From Bradyrhizobium sp. SZCCHNS1050 (GTDB lineage Bacteria > Pseudomonadota > Alphaproteobacteria > Rhizobiales > Xanthobacteraceae): 64,000 nt of DNA. Every line of letters begins with the position of its first letter. The stretch's first letter is position 1. Positions 17,322-24,710 of the stretch are shown one piece after another. The translations under genes and the position numbers were made by a program. The notes beneath the pieces were generated by a model that was given only the letters and a program-made list of their open reading frames with translations, was not told where the DNA came from and made no database searches. The stretch spans positions 5,211,501-5,275,500 of the forward strand of contig NZ_JAUETR010000001.1 in NCBI RefSeq assembly GCF_032484785.1, given 5' to 3'.

Positions 17322-18581
17322 ATGACTGTCTATGCGGGTCCGGTCTTCGAGATGGCCACCAATCAGTTCAACGTGATCGCCGACCACCTTGGCATCCCAG
17401 CCGACGAGCGGGACCGGCTGCTCTTGCCGAAGCGGGCGATCACCGTCTCGTGTCCGATCCACAAGGATGACGGCACGATCGCGGTCTATGAAGGCTACCG
17501 GGTCCAGCATCTGCTGACGATGGGGCCGACCAAGGGCGGCACGCGGTTCGCTCCGACGGTCGACATTGGCGAGGTCGCCGCGCTCGCGATCTGGATGAGC
17601 TGGAAATGCGCGCTGGTCGGGTTGCCCTATGGCGGCGCCAAGGGCGGCATCAACGTCGATCTCTCCAAACTGTCGAAGCGCGAGCTCGAATCGCTGTCGC
17701 GCCGCTATATGCAGGAGATGATCCCGTTCGTCGGCCCGCATACCGACGTGATGGCGCCCGACATGGGCACCAACGAGCAGGTGATGGCGTGGTTCATGGA
17801 CACGTATTCCATGTACCAGGGGCAGACGGTGATGGAGATCGTGACCGGCAAGCCGGTGTTCTCCGGCGGCACGTTGGGGCGCCGCGAGGCGACCGGCCGC
17901 GGCGTCGCCCATGTGTCGAGGCGGGTGATGGACGAGCTGGGCATCGACCCGACCAAGTCCACCGCGGTCGTGCAGGGCTTTGGCAACGTCGGCTCGTATG
18001 CCGCGCTCGGCTTCCACCAGATGGGCATGAAGGTGATTGCGGTCAGCGATCACACCGGCGCCCTCCATGATCCGCGCGGCCTCGACATCCCGGCCTTGAT
18101 GGCGCACGCCGCCAGGCACGGCAGCATTGCCGGCTTCTCCACCGAGCTCGCCTTCGATCCGCGGGAGATCCTGACCCTGGCCTGCGACATCCTCGTGCCG
18201 GCCGCGGTCGAGCGGGTGATCGACGCCAAGGTGGCGGCGAACCTGAAATGCCGCGTCATTGCGGAAGCCGCCAACGGCCCGACCACGCCGGATGCCGATC
18301 TGGTGCTCGACCAGCGCCGCAACGAGATCTTCCTCATTCCCGACATTCTCTGCAATTCCGGTGGCGTCATCGTCAGCTATTTCGAATGGGTGCAGGACCT
18401 GCAGCAGCTGTTCTGGGAGGAAGAGGAGGTGATGCGCAGGGAGTACCAGATCCTTGACCGTGCCTTCGAGCGCATGCTGACGCGCGGCAAGACCGACGGC
18501 ATCTCCCACCGGACCGCGGCGATGGCGATCGGCGTGGAGAAGGTGCGCGCCGCCAAGAACTCGCGAGGGCTGTTTCCGTGA
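17322..18581 (+). CDS. gdhA: Glu/Leu/Phe/Val dehydrogenase (glutamate dehydrogenase)
   Basis: This 419-residue amino-acid dehydrogenase interconverts glutamate and 2-oxoglutarate with NAD(P). The N-terminal domain has VQHLLTMGPTKGGTRF and PYGGAKGGI, which holds the catalytic Lys. MAPDMGTNEQVMAWFMDTY follows. The Rossmann domain starts with VVQGFGNVGS near residue 221, and IAEAANGPTTPDAD and ILCNSGGVIVSYFEWVQ are typical of glutamate rather than leucine dehydrogenases. A GGGAG site precedes the ATG. The next gene starts inside the stop codon, so the two are translationally coupled. Confidence 0.9.
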   Translation: MTVYAGPVFEMATNQFNVIADHLGIPADERDRLLLPKRAITVSCPIHKDDGTIAVYEGYRVQHLLTMGPTKGGTRFAPTVDIGEVAALAIWMSWKCALVGLPYGGAKGGINVDLSKLSKRELESLSRRYMQEMIPFVGPHTDVMAPDMGTNEQVMAWFMDTYSMYQGQTVMEIVTGKPVFSGGTLGRREATGRGVAHVSRRVMDELGIDPTKSTAVVQGFGNVGSYAALGFHQMGMKVIAVSDHTGALHDPRGLDIPALMAHAARHGSIAGFSTELAFDPREILTLACDILVPAAVERVIDAKVAANLKCRVIAEAANGPTTPDADLVLDQRRNEIFLIPDILCNSGGVIVSYFEWVQDLQQLFWEEEEVMRREYQILDRAFERMLTRGKTDGISHRTAAMAIGVEKVRAAKNSRGLFP

Positions 18582-19426
18582 TCACCGGCCTCGACCACGT
18601 TGTCGTCCTGCTGCAGGACATCCAGGCCGGCAGCGCCGCGTTCGAGACGCTGCTGGCGCGCAAGCCGTCCTGGCAGAATTCGGGCGAGGGCGCCGATCGC
18701 GTCCTGTTCACGCTCGACAATATGAGCCTGGAGCTGATGGCGCCGGCGGGCCAGGGCGTGGCCGCCGACCGCATCCGCAACGTGATCAAGATCTGGGGCG
18801 AGGGGCTCGCCAGTATCTGCTTCGCCACCGGCGATATCGGCAAGATGCATCGGCGGCTCGAGCGGGTCGCGCTGAAGCCGGATCCGATTGCCGAGGTCGA
18901 CAGCACCGACCGCATCTCGGGCCAGACGCTGCATTGGAAGCGCACCCGCGCCATGACCGATCTCACGCGTGGCGTGCGCATGTTCTTCCTCGAGCTCGCC
19001 GAGCCGCGCCCGCCGTCCGCCAAGACCGCCGATACGGCCGTGCTCGGCCTCGACCATATCGTGATCTCGACCGAGGATCCCGAACGCGCCGCCGCGCTCT
19101 ACGGCGCGCGGCTCGGCCTCGACATGGCGCTCGACCGCAGCCATCAGGAATGGGGGCAGTTGATGTTCTTCCGCTGCGGCGACCTGATCGTCGAAGTGGT
19201 AAAGCGGCCGGTCGCCGGCAACGACAAGGCCCATGACAAGCTGTGGGGCCTGAGCTGGCGCGTCGCCGACATCGAGGCGACGCGCGCGCGGCTGCTCGCC
19301 GCCGGCCTGCAGGTCTCCGAGCCGCGCGCCGGCCGCAAGCCGGGCACACGGGTGATGAGCCTGTACAGCGGCACCTGCGGCATCCATACGCTGATCCTGG
19401 AGAAGACGCCGCGCGCGGCGCAGTGA
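18578..19426 (+). CDS. VOC (glyoxalase-like) family protein, two modules
   Basis: This 282-residue protein has two vicinal-oxygen-chelate modules: GLDHVVVLLQDIQAGS...FETLL at residues 4-27 and GLDHIVISTEDPERAAALYGARLGL at about 155-180. The GTG start overlaps the glutamate dehydrogenase stop (GTGA), so translation is coupled. The first half reads like the glyoxalase-like hydrolase-associated type, and the second like a 4-hydroxyphenylpyruvate/glyoxalase fold. I cannot assign a reaction. The metal ligands are only partly evident (His in LDH at each module start). Confidence 0.75.
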   Translation: MITGLDHVVVLLQDIQAGSAAFETLLARKPSWQNSGEGADRVLFTLDNMSLELMAPAGQGVAADRIRNVIKIWGEGLASICFATGDIGKMHRRLERVALKPDPIAEVDSTDRISGQTLHWKRTRAMTDLTRGVRMFFLELAEPRPPSAKTADTAVLGLDHIVISTEDPERAAALYGARLGLDMALDRSHQEWGQLMFFRCGDLIVEVVKRPVAGNDKAHDKLWGLSWRVADIEATRARLLAAGLQVSEPRAGRKPGTRVMSLYSGTCGIHTLILEKTPRAAQ

Positions 19427-19450
19427 GGTCGAAGCGGAGCCGACAGCGTC

Positions 19451-20506
19451 ATGGGCCAGCCGGCCGTGATATGGGTCGGAACGGCATTCGGAGTCTTTGC
19501 CACGCCGATGATCTCTCCTTCCGAACCGGCTCCCGCCACTGTGTCCCGTCCACGCCGCGTCTTCATGCTTGGCGCGACGGGAACGATCGGCCGTGCCACG
19601 GTACGCGCGCTCGTCGCGCGCGGGCACGAGGTGGTCTGCTTGGTGCGTCCGCGCCATGACGCCGTGAAGATCGCGGGCGCCACCGTCAGGACGGGGGATG
19701 TCACCGATCCCGCCTCCCTCGCACGTGACGGCTTTGGCGGTGAGCGGTTCGACGCCGTGGTGTCCTGCATGGCCTCGCGGACCGGCGTGCCCAGGGATGC
19801 CCAGGCGATCGACGACCAAGCCCATGTGAACGTGCTGGATGCCGCGCGGAGTGCCGGTGTGAGTCACTTCGTCCTGCTGTCCGCCATCTGCGTGCAGAAG
19901 CCGCTGCTGGCGTTTCAGAGGGCCAAGCTGGCGTTCGAAGCGCATCTGATGGAGCAGGGGCTGACCTACTCGATCGTCCGCCCGACCGCGTTCTTCAAGT
20001 CGCTGTCGGGACAGGTCGCGCGGGTGAAGCAGGGCCGGCCCTATATGGTGTTCGGCGACGGCCGGTTGACGGCGTGCAAGCCGATCAGCGACGGGGACCT
20101 CGGCGACTATCTGGCCGGATGTCTCGATGACGAGCGCCGCTGGAACCGGGTGCTGCCGATCGGCGGCCCAGGCCCCGCCATCACGCCGATCGAACAGGGC
20201 GAGCATCTGTTCGCGCTGCTCGGACGCAAGCCGCACTTCCGGCACGTCCCGGTGGCGCTGCTCGATGTCATCATCGGCGGGCTCGATGTCGCCAAGCGGA
20301 TCGTGCCGTCGCTGGCCGACAAGGCGGAGCTCGCCCGCATCGGCCGCTACTACGCGACCGAATCCATGCTGGTGCTCGATTCCGCCACCGGCCGCTACGA
20401 CGCCGACGCCACGCCGTCGACCGGATCGGAGACGCTGTTCGACTACTACGCCAGGCTGATCCGCGGCGAGGCGACCGCCGAGCGCGGCGATCACGCTGTG
20501 CTTTAA
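19451..20506 (+). CDS. bciA: Divinyl (proto)chlorophyllide a 8-vinyl reductase, BciA type
   Basis: This 351-residue atypical SDR closely follows the plant DVR / bacterial BciA pattern. The NAD(P) turn is FMLGATGTIGRATVRALV near 38-55, followed by SAICVQKPLLAFQRAKL, YSIVRPTAFFKSLSGQV, VFGDGRLTACKPISDGDL, LPIGGPGPAITPIEQGE and RIGRYYATESMLVLD. BciA reduces the C8 vinyl group to ethyl in bacteriochlorophyll synthesis. No other pigment gene is near, so it lies outside the photosynthesis cluster. An in-frame Met 19 codons in (19508) could be the real start. It is about 24 bp after the VOC gene on the same strand. The call rests on long shared motifs, not on a search. Confidence 0.85.
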   Translation: MGQPAVIWVGTAFGVFATPMISPSEPAPATVSRPRRVFMLGATGTIGRATVRALVARGHEVVCLVRPRHDAVKIAGATVRTGDVTDPASLARDGFGGERFDAVVSCMASRTGVPRDAQAIDDQAHVNVLDAARSAGVSHFVLLSAICVQKPLLAFQRAKLAFEAHLMEQGLTYSIVRPTAFFKSLSGQVARVKQGRPYMVFGDGRLTACKPISDGDLGDYLAGCLDDERRWNRVLPIGGPGPAITPIEQGEHLFALLGRKPHFRHVPVALLDVIIGGLDVAKRIVPSLADKAELARIGRYYATESMLVLDSATGRYDADATPSTGSETLFDYYARLIRGEATAERGDHAVL

Positions 20507-20520
20507 CCTCGATCTCTCCG

Positions 20521-20638
20521 CGTCATTGCGAGGAGCGCAAGCGACGAAGCAATCCAGAGTCGCGGGCGCGGCCCTGGATTGCTTCCGCCGTCGCCCTTCG
20601 GGCTTTGGCGGACAGGTCGCTTCGCTCGCAATGACGGA
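20521..20638. repeat. Palindromic repeat, TCATTGCGAGCGCAGCGAAGC family (long form)
   Basis: The left arm is CGTCATTGCGAGGAGCGCAA ending AAGCAATCCAG. The right arm is CTGGATTGCTTCCGCCGTCG to TCGCAATGACGG and includes an extra CCCTTCGGGCTTTGGCGGAC insert also seen, inverted, in the copy at 48421. It starts 15 bp after bciA. Confidence 0.85.
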
Positions 20639-20714
20639 GAGATGAGACATGCGGTCTTCTTCTCGCGGCGCGTTTCGCGTCCGAGCTTTACCGTTCGTCC
20701 TGCCCTTTTCGAGA

Positions 20715-21115
20715 AGAGGGCACGGGGAATGCCGGGCGCTGGCCGCACCCATGGCCCGCCTGCGGAAAAAAATGCAGGCGGCAGGAACCACAGGTTCAGC
20801 CGAGAACACCCGGCATTCCCCGCGCGATGGTTTGACGGCTGCTTCGCGTTCTCCCCGGTGCTCCGGGCTTTCTGGCCACCGTTGCCCGCGCGGCGCGTGA
20901 GCGCCGGCACGGGCGTGACACCAGCGTCGGGGTGTCAGGACCACGCGACTTGACCGTGCGCATCGCTGCCGTTCGTCCGCGCGAGGTTCACTCGCGCGCA
21001 GCACCGACACGCCCACCGCATCCCGCACCCGACGTTCGTGACGACCGCGAAGCGCCCCTCGTGTGAGGCGGGACGGGAGAACGTATACACGAATTCTGAA
21101 AAAAAGAAAGAAGAT
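20715..21115 (+). repeat. Long structured intergenic element, copy B (about 400 bp)
   Basis: This copy matches copies A and C over roughly 400 bp. Its outer stem pairs 20723-20736 (CGGGGAATGCCGGG) perfectly with 20809-20822 (CCCGGCATTCCCCG). The inner hairpin is at 20757-20783 with arms CCGCCTGC and GCAGGCGG. The downstream part shares GGACCACGCGACTTGACCGT and an A-rich end near 21100 with the other copies. No frame is conserved. It and the repeat at 20521 fill the 750-bp gap between bciA and the P450 gene; nothing else is seen there. Confidence 0.8.
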
Positions 21116-21253
21116 TCTTTCGACGGGTGAGTGTCGGCGGAAGCGGGCGGGGATCACCCTCTTCGTGTCGCCGGTCGGACCTTCCGACAGCCGCGCGTAG
21201 AGCGGATTGCGGACTGAATTGCTCCGGTCACGCCGCGCAACGTGATCCTCGCC

Positions 21254-22471
21254 TCAGCCGACCACACACGGCACACTCGCAAACCCGCGAAACCGCACCC
21301 GGCCGCCGCGCACTGGCTCGCCCTCGAGCTGATAGTTCGGAAACCGCGCCAAGAACCGCCCAATTGCCACGGCGCCCTCCAGCCTTGCCAGCGCCATCCC
21401 TGCGCATTGATGGGCGCCGGTGCCGAAGGCGAGGTGGCGGTTGGCGAGGCGGGTGATGTCGAAGCGTTCGGGATCGTCGAACTGGGCGGGATCGCGGTTG
21501 GCGGCGCCGATGCACAGCGTGACCGATGTTCCAGGCGCCAACGCGATGCCGCCAAGCTCGACGGCTTCCGTCGTCATCCGATTGCCGAGCTGGTTGGAGC
21601 TCTCGTAGCGCAGGATCTCTTCGACCGCGGTACGGATCAGGTTGGGGGCCTCGATCAGCCTCCTGCGCTCGGCCGGATGCTGGCCCAGCAGGACGAGGCC
21701 GTTGCCGATCAGATTGGTGGTGGTCTCGTGGCCGGCATTGAGCAGGAAGATGCAGTTGTGCAAGAGCTCCGTCTCGCTCAGCCGCTCGCCGTCGGCCTCG
21801 CCTTGGATCAGCCGCGTCAGCACGTCGCGCTCGGGATTGCCGGGAGCCACGCGCCGCCGCGCGACCAGGTCTTTGAGATAGGTCAGCATGTCGCCGACCG
21901 CCTGGTTGCCACGGGCGAATTGCTCGGCCGACAGCACCGGCTCCAGCGCGCCGAGAATGGCGAGCGACCAGTCGCGCAAGGGACCGCGCTCCTCGTGCGG
22001 CACGCCGAGCAGGTTGCCGATCACCTCGATCGGAATCGCCGCGGCGAAATCCTCGATCAGCTCGAAGCGGTCCTTGGCGGCGATCCGGTCCAGCAGTCCG
22101 TCGACCAGCGCGATCAGCGCCGGCTCCATCTCGGCGATCGCGCGCGGCGACAGCGCGCCCATGATCAGGCGGCGCACCCGGGTGTGCGCCGGAGGATCGT
22201 TGAAGACGAGGCTCGTCGTGTGATGCTCGTACAGCAGCGAGTTGCCGTATTTGGGCGCGAACTCGCGCTTCTTGTCCGACGAGAACGTCCTGGTTGCCTT
22301 GTAGGCGGTGACCAGATCGTCGTAGCGGGTGAGGAAATAGGAGCCGTTGCGCATGCGCTTGACCGGGGCGTGCCGGCGCAGCGCGCGATAGGTCGGGTAG
22401 GGATCGGCGTAGAACTCCGGCGTCAGGCTCTCGAGATCGAACTGGCTGGCGAGCGCTGCGTCGTCGGTCAT
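21254..22471 (-). CDS. Cytochrome P450
   Basis: This 405-residue soluble bacterial cytochrome P450 should insert oxygen into a small hydrophobic substrate, taking electrons from a ferredoxin. It has the C-helix region HTRVRRLIMGALSP, the I-helix oxygen-activation motif LLNAGHETTTN (245-253), the K-helix ExxR in EEILR, and the heme loop FGTGAHQCAGMALARLE with ligand C356. The start at MTDDAALAS has a GGGAGGA site 8 bp upstream; a longer open frame before it has none. It is divergent from a tetR-RND efflux operon that shares its promoter region, which suggests a common inducer. No ferredoxin is adjacent. Confidence 0.93.
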   Translation of the reverse strand: MTDDAALASQFDLESLTPEFYADPYPTYRALRRHAPVKRMRNGSYFLTRYDDLVTAYKATRTFSSDKKREFAPKYGNSLLYEHHTTSLVFNDPPAHTRVRRLIMGALSPRAIAEMEPALIALVDGLLDRIAAKDRFELIEDFAAAIPIEVIGNLLGVPHEERGPLRDWSLAILGALEPVLSAEQFARGNQAVGDMLTYLKDLVARRRVAPGNPERDVLTRLIQGEADGERLSETELLHNCIFLLNAGHETTTNLIGNGLVLLGQHPAERRRLIEAPNLIRTAVEEILRYESSNQLGNRMTTEAVELGGIALAPGTSVTLCIGAANRDPAQFDDPERFDITRLANRHLAFGTGAHQCAGMALARLEGAVAIGRFLARFPNYQLEGEPVRGGRVRFRGFASVPCVVG

Positions 22472-22701
22472 GTCTGGTCCTCCCGGCCGATTCTTGTTTT
22501 TGTCCCGGCGACCGTCGCACGGCGAGCAGCGGAAGAAAATGTGCCCGCCGCGGTGGTCCCCGCGCGGCCTTGCGTCCACCGATGGAGCGGTGCCCCAGAT
22601 CCGCCGCTTTGAGAGGTATAGAATTGCCTTTGGCGCCGGTGAAATCCCGCCTGCAATTTCAGGGACTTGGCCGCCGACCCTGCTGCGCCGCGGCATCTTT
22701 C

Positions 22702-22715
22702 TTGACATAGATCAA
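22702..22715. promoter_or_regulatory. FixK-like box / -35 region of the tetR promoter
   Basis: TTGACATAGATCAA fits TTGA-N6-TCAA, the relaxed FixK2 consensus, and its first six bases TTGACA are an ideal sigma70 -35 for the tetR gene. Position 5 (C instead of T) breaks the perfect FNR palindrome. The match could serve either function or both. Confidence 0.45.
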
Positions 22716-22731
22716 GTGAGTATTTACTCAC
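22716..22731. promoter_or_regulatory. Candidate TetR operator
   Basis: GTGAGTA and TACTCAC flank a central TT, a perfect 7-bp inverted repeat ending 5 bp before the tetR start codon. It covers the place where the -10 should lie (TACTCA, 17 bp after TTGACA), so bound repressor would block its own operon. It also lies in the shared region with the divergent P450. Confidence 0.75.
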
Positions 22732-22736
22732 GGCCG

Positions 22737-23438
22737 ATGTCCACTTTGCGCATGACAAGCGATCTCCGGAGGCAGCTGATCCTCGGTGCAGCCAAGCGCT
22801 GCTTCGCGCGTCATGGCTATGCCGGCACCACGACCAAGAGCGTGGCGGCCGCGGCGGCGATCTCGGAAGCGCTGCTGTTCAAACATTTCCCCTCCAAGGC
22901 GGCGCTCTATGCGGAGATCCTCACCGAGGAGTGCGAGACCGATCCGGATTTCGAGGTGCTGCTCAGCCAGGAACCTTCGACCGCGACGTTGGTCATGCTG
23001 ATGGCCGGGATGGTCCGGCATTTCCTCGGCATTGCCGACGGCCCCAATGAGGAAGAAGAGCAGCGGCTGCGGCTGATGGCGTCGAGCCATCTCGACGATG
23101 GCGAGTTCGCAAGGCTGCTGTATACGAAGATCGATGATCTGATCGGCGCCAAGTTCGTTAACTCTCTGGACAGCGCCGTTGCCTCCGGTGACGCCGTGCG
23201 ATTGGCGGCCGCGCCGCGCGATCTGTTCTGGTTCGCGCATCACACGGTCTTGATGGCGGCATTGACGCGGCTTCCATCCATTCCCTGTGTGCCGTATGGA
23301 ACTGCGGCGAGCCTGGAGCGCCAGCTCAGCGAATTCATCCTGCGCGGCATCGGACTGACCGACGCCGCCATTGCGTGCTACCTCGATCACGAATTGTCGC
23401 AACCTCCGGCCCGGCCGGCGACGGCAGAAAGTGCATGA
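22737..23438 (+). CDS. TetR family transcriptional repressor
   Basis: This 233-residue regulator has a TetR DNA-binding domain at residues 8-55 (RRQLILGAAKRCFARHGYAG, TTKSVAAAAAISEALLFKHF) and a helical ligand-binding domain. The start MSTLRM lies 6 bp after the operator, and no ribosome site fits. If the promoter is TTGACA-N17-TACTCA, transcription would begin at or next to the ATG and the message would be leaderless. A second Met at 22752 is possible. The gene is directly followed by the efflux adaptor (1 bp gap) and pump, which it should repress. The inducer is unknown, but the P450 opposite suggests a hydrophobic compound. Confidence 0.88.
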   Translation: MSTLRMTSDLRRQLILGAAKRCFARHGYAGTTTKSVAAAAAISEALLFKHFPSKAALYAEILTEECETDPDFEVLLSQEPSTATLVMLMAGMVRHFLGIADGPNEEEEQRLRLMASSHLDDGEFARLLYTKIDDLIGAKFVNSLDSAVASGDAVRLAAAPRDLFWFAHHTVLMAALTRLPSIPCVPYGTAASLERQLSEFILRGIGLTDAAIACYLDHELSQPPARPATAESA

Positions 23439-23439
23439 C

Positions 23440-24630
23440 ATGAACATTGCGACGGAACCCAAGCTCTCAGGAAAGCCGGTCCACGGCAAGCCGCGCAAGC
23501 GCACCCGCCCGGTGCTGTGGTTCATCGTGGTTGGCGGCCTGCTCGTGGCGCTGGTCGGCGGTCTCGTATGGTTCAACATGTTCCGCGACAAGATGATCGC
23601 GCAGTTCTTCGCCAACATGAAGCCGCCGCCGCTCAACGTCAGCGTCGCGACGGCGAGTTCGGAGACGGTGCCGAACCTGTTGACCGCAGTCGGCGATCTC
23701 GCCGCCGTGCATCAGGTCAACGTGACCTCGGACGTCAGCGGCCGCATCACCGACATCATGTTCACGCCGGGCTCCACGGTGAAGCAGGGCGCGCCGCTGG
23801 TGCAGCTCTATGACGCGCCGGATCAGGGCGATCTCGCCAACTACAAGGCCCAGGTGACTGTGGCGCAATTGTCGCTTGATCGCGCCAAGCAGCTGGCGTC
23901 GCGCCAGTTCGGGCCGCAGGCGACCGTCGACCAGGCCCAGGCCGCCTACGACCAGGCCCAGGCCGGCATCGCCAAGACCGAGGCGCTGATCGCGCAGAAG
24001 CTGGTGCGCGCGCCGTTCGACGGCGATCTCGGCGTCCGCAAGGTCGAGGTTGGCCAGTATCTCAGCGCCGGCACGCAGATCGTGTCGCTGACCGATCTGT
24101 CGGAGCTGTGGGTGAACTTCACCGTGACGGAGAAGGACAGCGGCCAGCTCAAGGTCGGCCAGACCGTCCGCATCGGCGTCGATGCCTATCCGGGCCGGAC
24201 CTTCGAAGGCAAGATCACCACGATTGAGCCGCAGATCGCGACCGACACGCGCAACATCCGCGTGCAGGCGACGATCGCCAATCCGGAGCGCATCCTGAAG
24301 CCGGGCATGTTCGCCACCGCCACCGTGGTGCTGCCGGAGAAGCCGCCGGTGCTGACGGTGCCGGAGACCGCGGTCGACTACACGCTCTATGGCGACTCGG
24401 TGTTCGTGATCAACGAGAAGAAGACCGACGACGGCAAGACCGCGCTGACGGCCGACCGCATCTATGTGCAGACCGGCGACCGCATCAACGGCCGCGCGGT
24501 GATCCTCAAGGGCCTCAAGGAAGGCGATCGCGTCGTCGCCGTCGGCCAGCTCAAGATCCAGTCCGGCGCCGCGGTCGCGATCTCCACCGATCCGCTGCCG
24601 CCGGTCCCGGCGAAGCCGCCGCGCTACTGA
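23440..24630 (+). CDS. RND efflux periplasmic adaptor (membrane fusion protein)
   Basis: This 396-residue adaptor links an RND pump to an outer-membrane channel. An N-terminal membrane anchor lies at about 26-48 (VLWFIVVGGLLVALVGGLVW), with no lipobox. Next come the lipoyl-like motif DVSGRITDIMFTPGSTVKQG, an alpha-hairpin of about 45 residues rich in Ala/Gln, the second lipoyl half IAQKLVRAPFDGDLGVRKVE, and a beta-barrel with FEGKITTIEPQIATDTRNI. The start lies 1 bp after the tetR stop. The pump gene follows 80 bp later. No outer-membrane factor gene is present, so it must use one encoded elsewhere. Confidence 0.92.
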   Translation: MNIATEPKLSGKPVHGKPRKRTRPVLWFIVVGGLLVALVGGLVWFNMFRDKMIAQFFANMKPPPLNVSVATASSETVPNLLTAVGDLAAVHQVNVTSDVSGRITDIMFTPGSTVKQGAPLVQLYDAPDQGDLANYKAQVTVAQLSLDRAKQLASRQFGPQATVDQAQAAYDQAQAGIAKTEALIAQKLVRAPFDGDLGVRKVEVGQYLSAGTQIVSLTDLSELWVNFTVTEKDSGQLKVGQTVRIGVDAYPGRTFEGKITTIEPQIATDTRNIRVQATIANPERILKPGMFATATVVLPEKPPVLTVPETAVDYTLYGDSVFVINEKKTDDGKTALTADRIYVQTGDRINGRAVILKGLKEGDRVVAVGQLKIQSGAAVAISTDPLPPVPAKPPRY

Positions 24631-24710
24631 GCGACCTCTGATCCAATGCTGGGCCGCCCTGAGGCGGCCCGCCCGGACCTCATCTGACTTCTGCTGACGG
24701 GATTGCCGCG

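Noticed and set aside
20715..21115. Insertion sequence or group II intron interpretation of the long element
   Set aside because: No transposase, reverse transcriptase, terminal inverted repeats or target duplications could be seen, so only the neutral term element is used.
18377..21157. A 926-codon minus-strand frame spanning the VOC gene, bciA and long element copy B
   Set aside because: It crosses three unrelated features, and two real genes lie opposite it. Its composition is that of a GC shadow.
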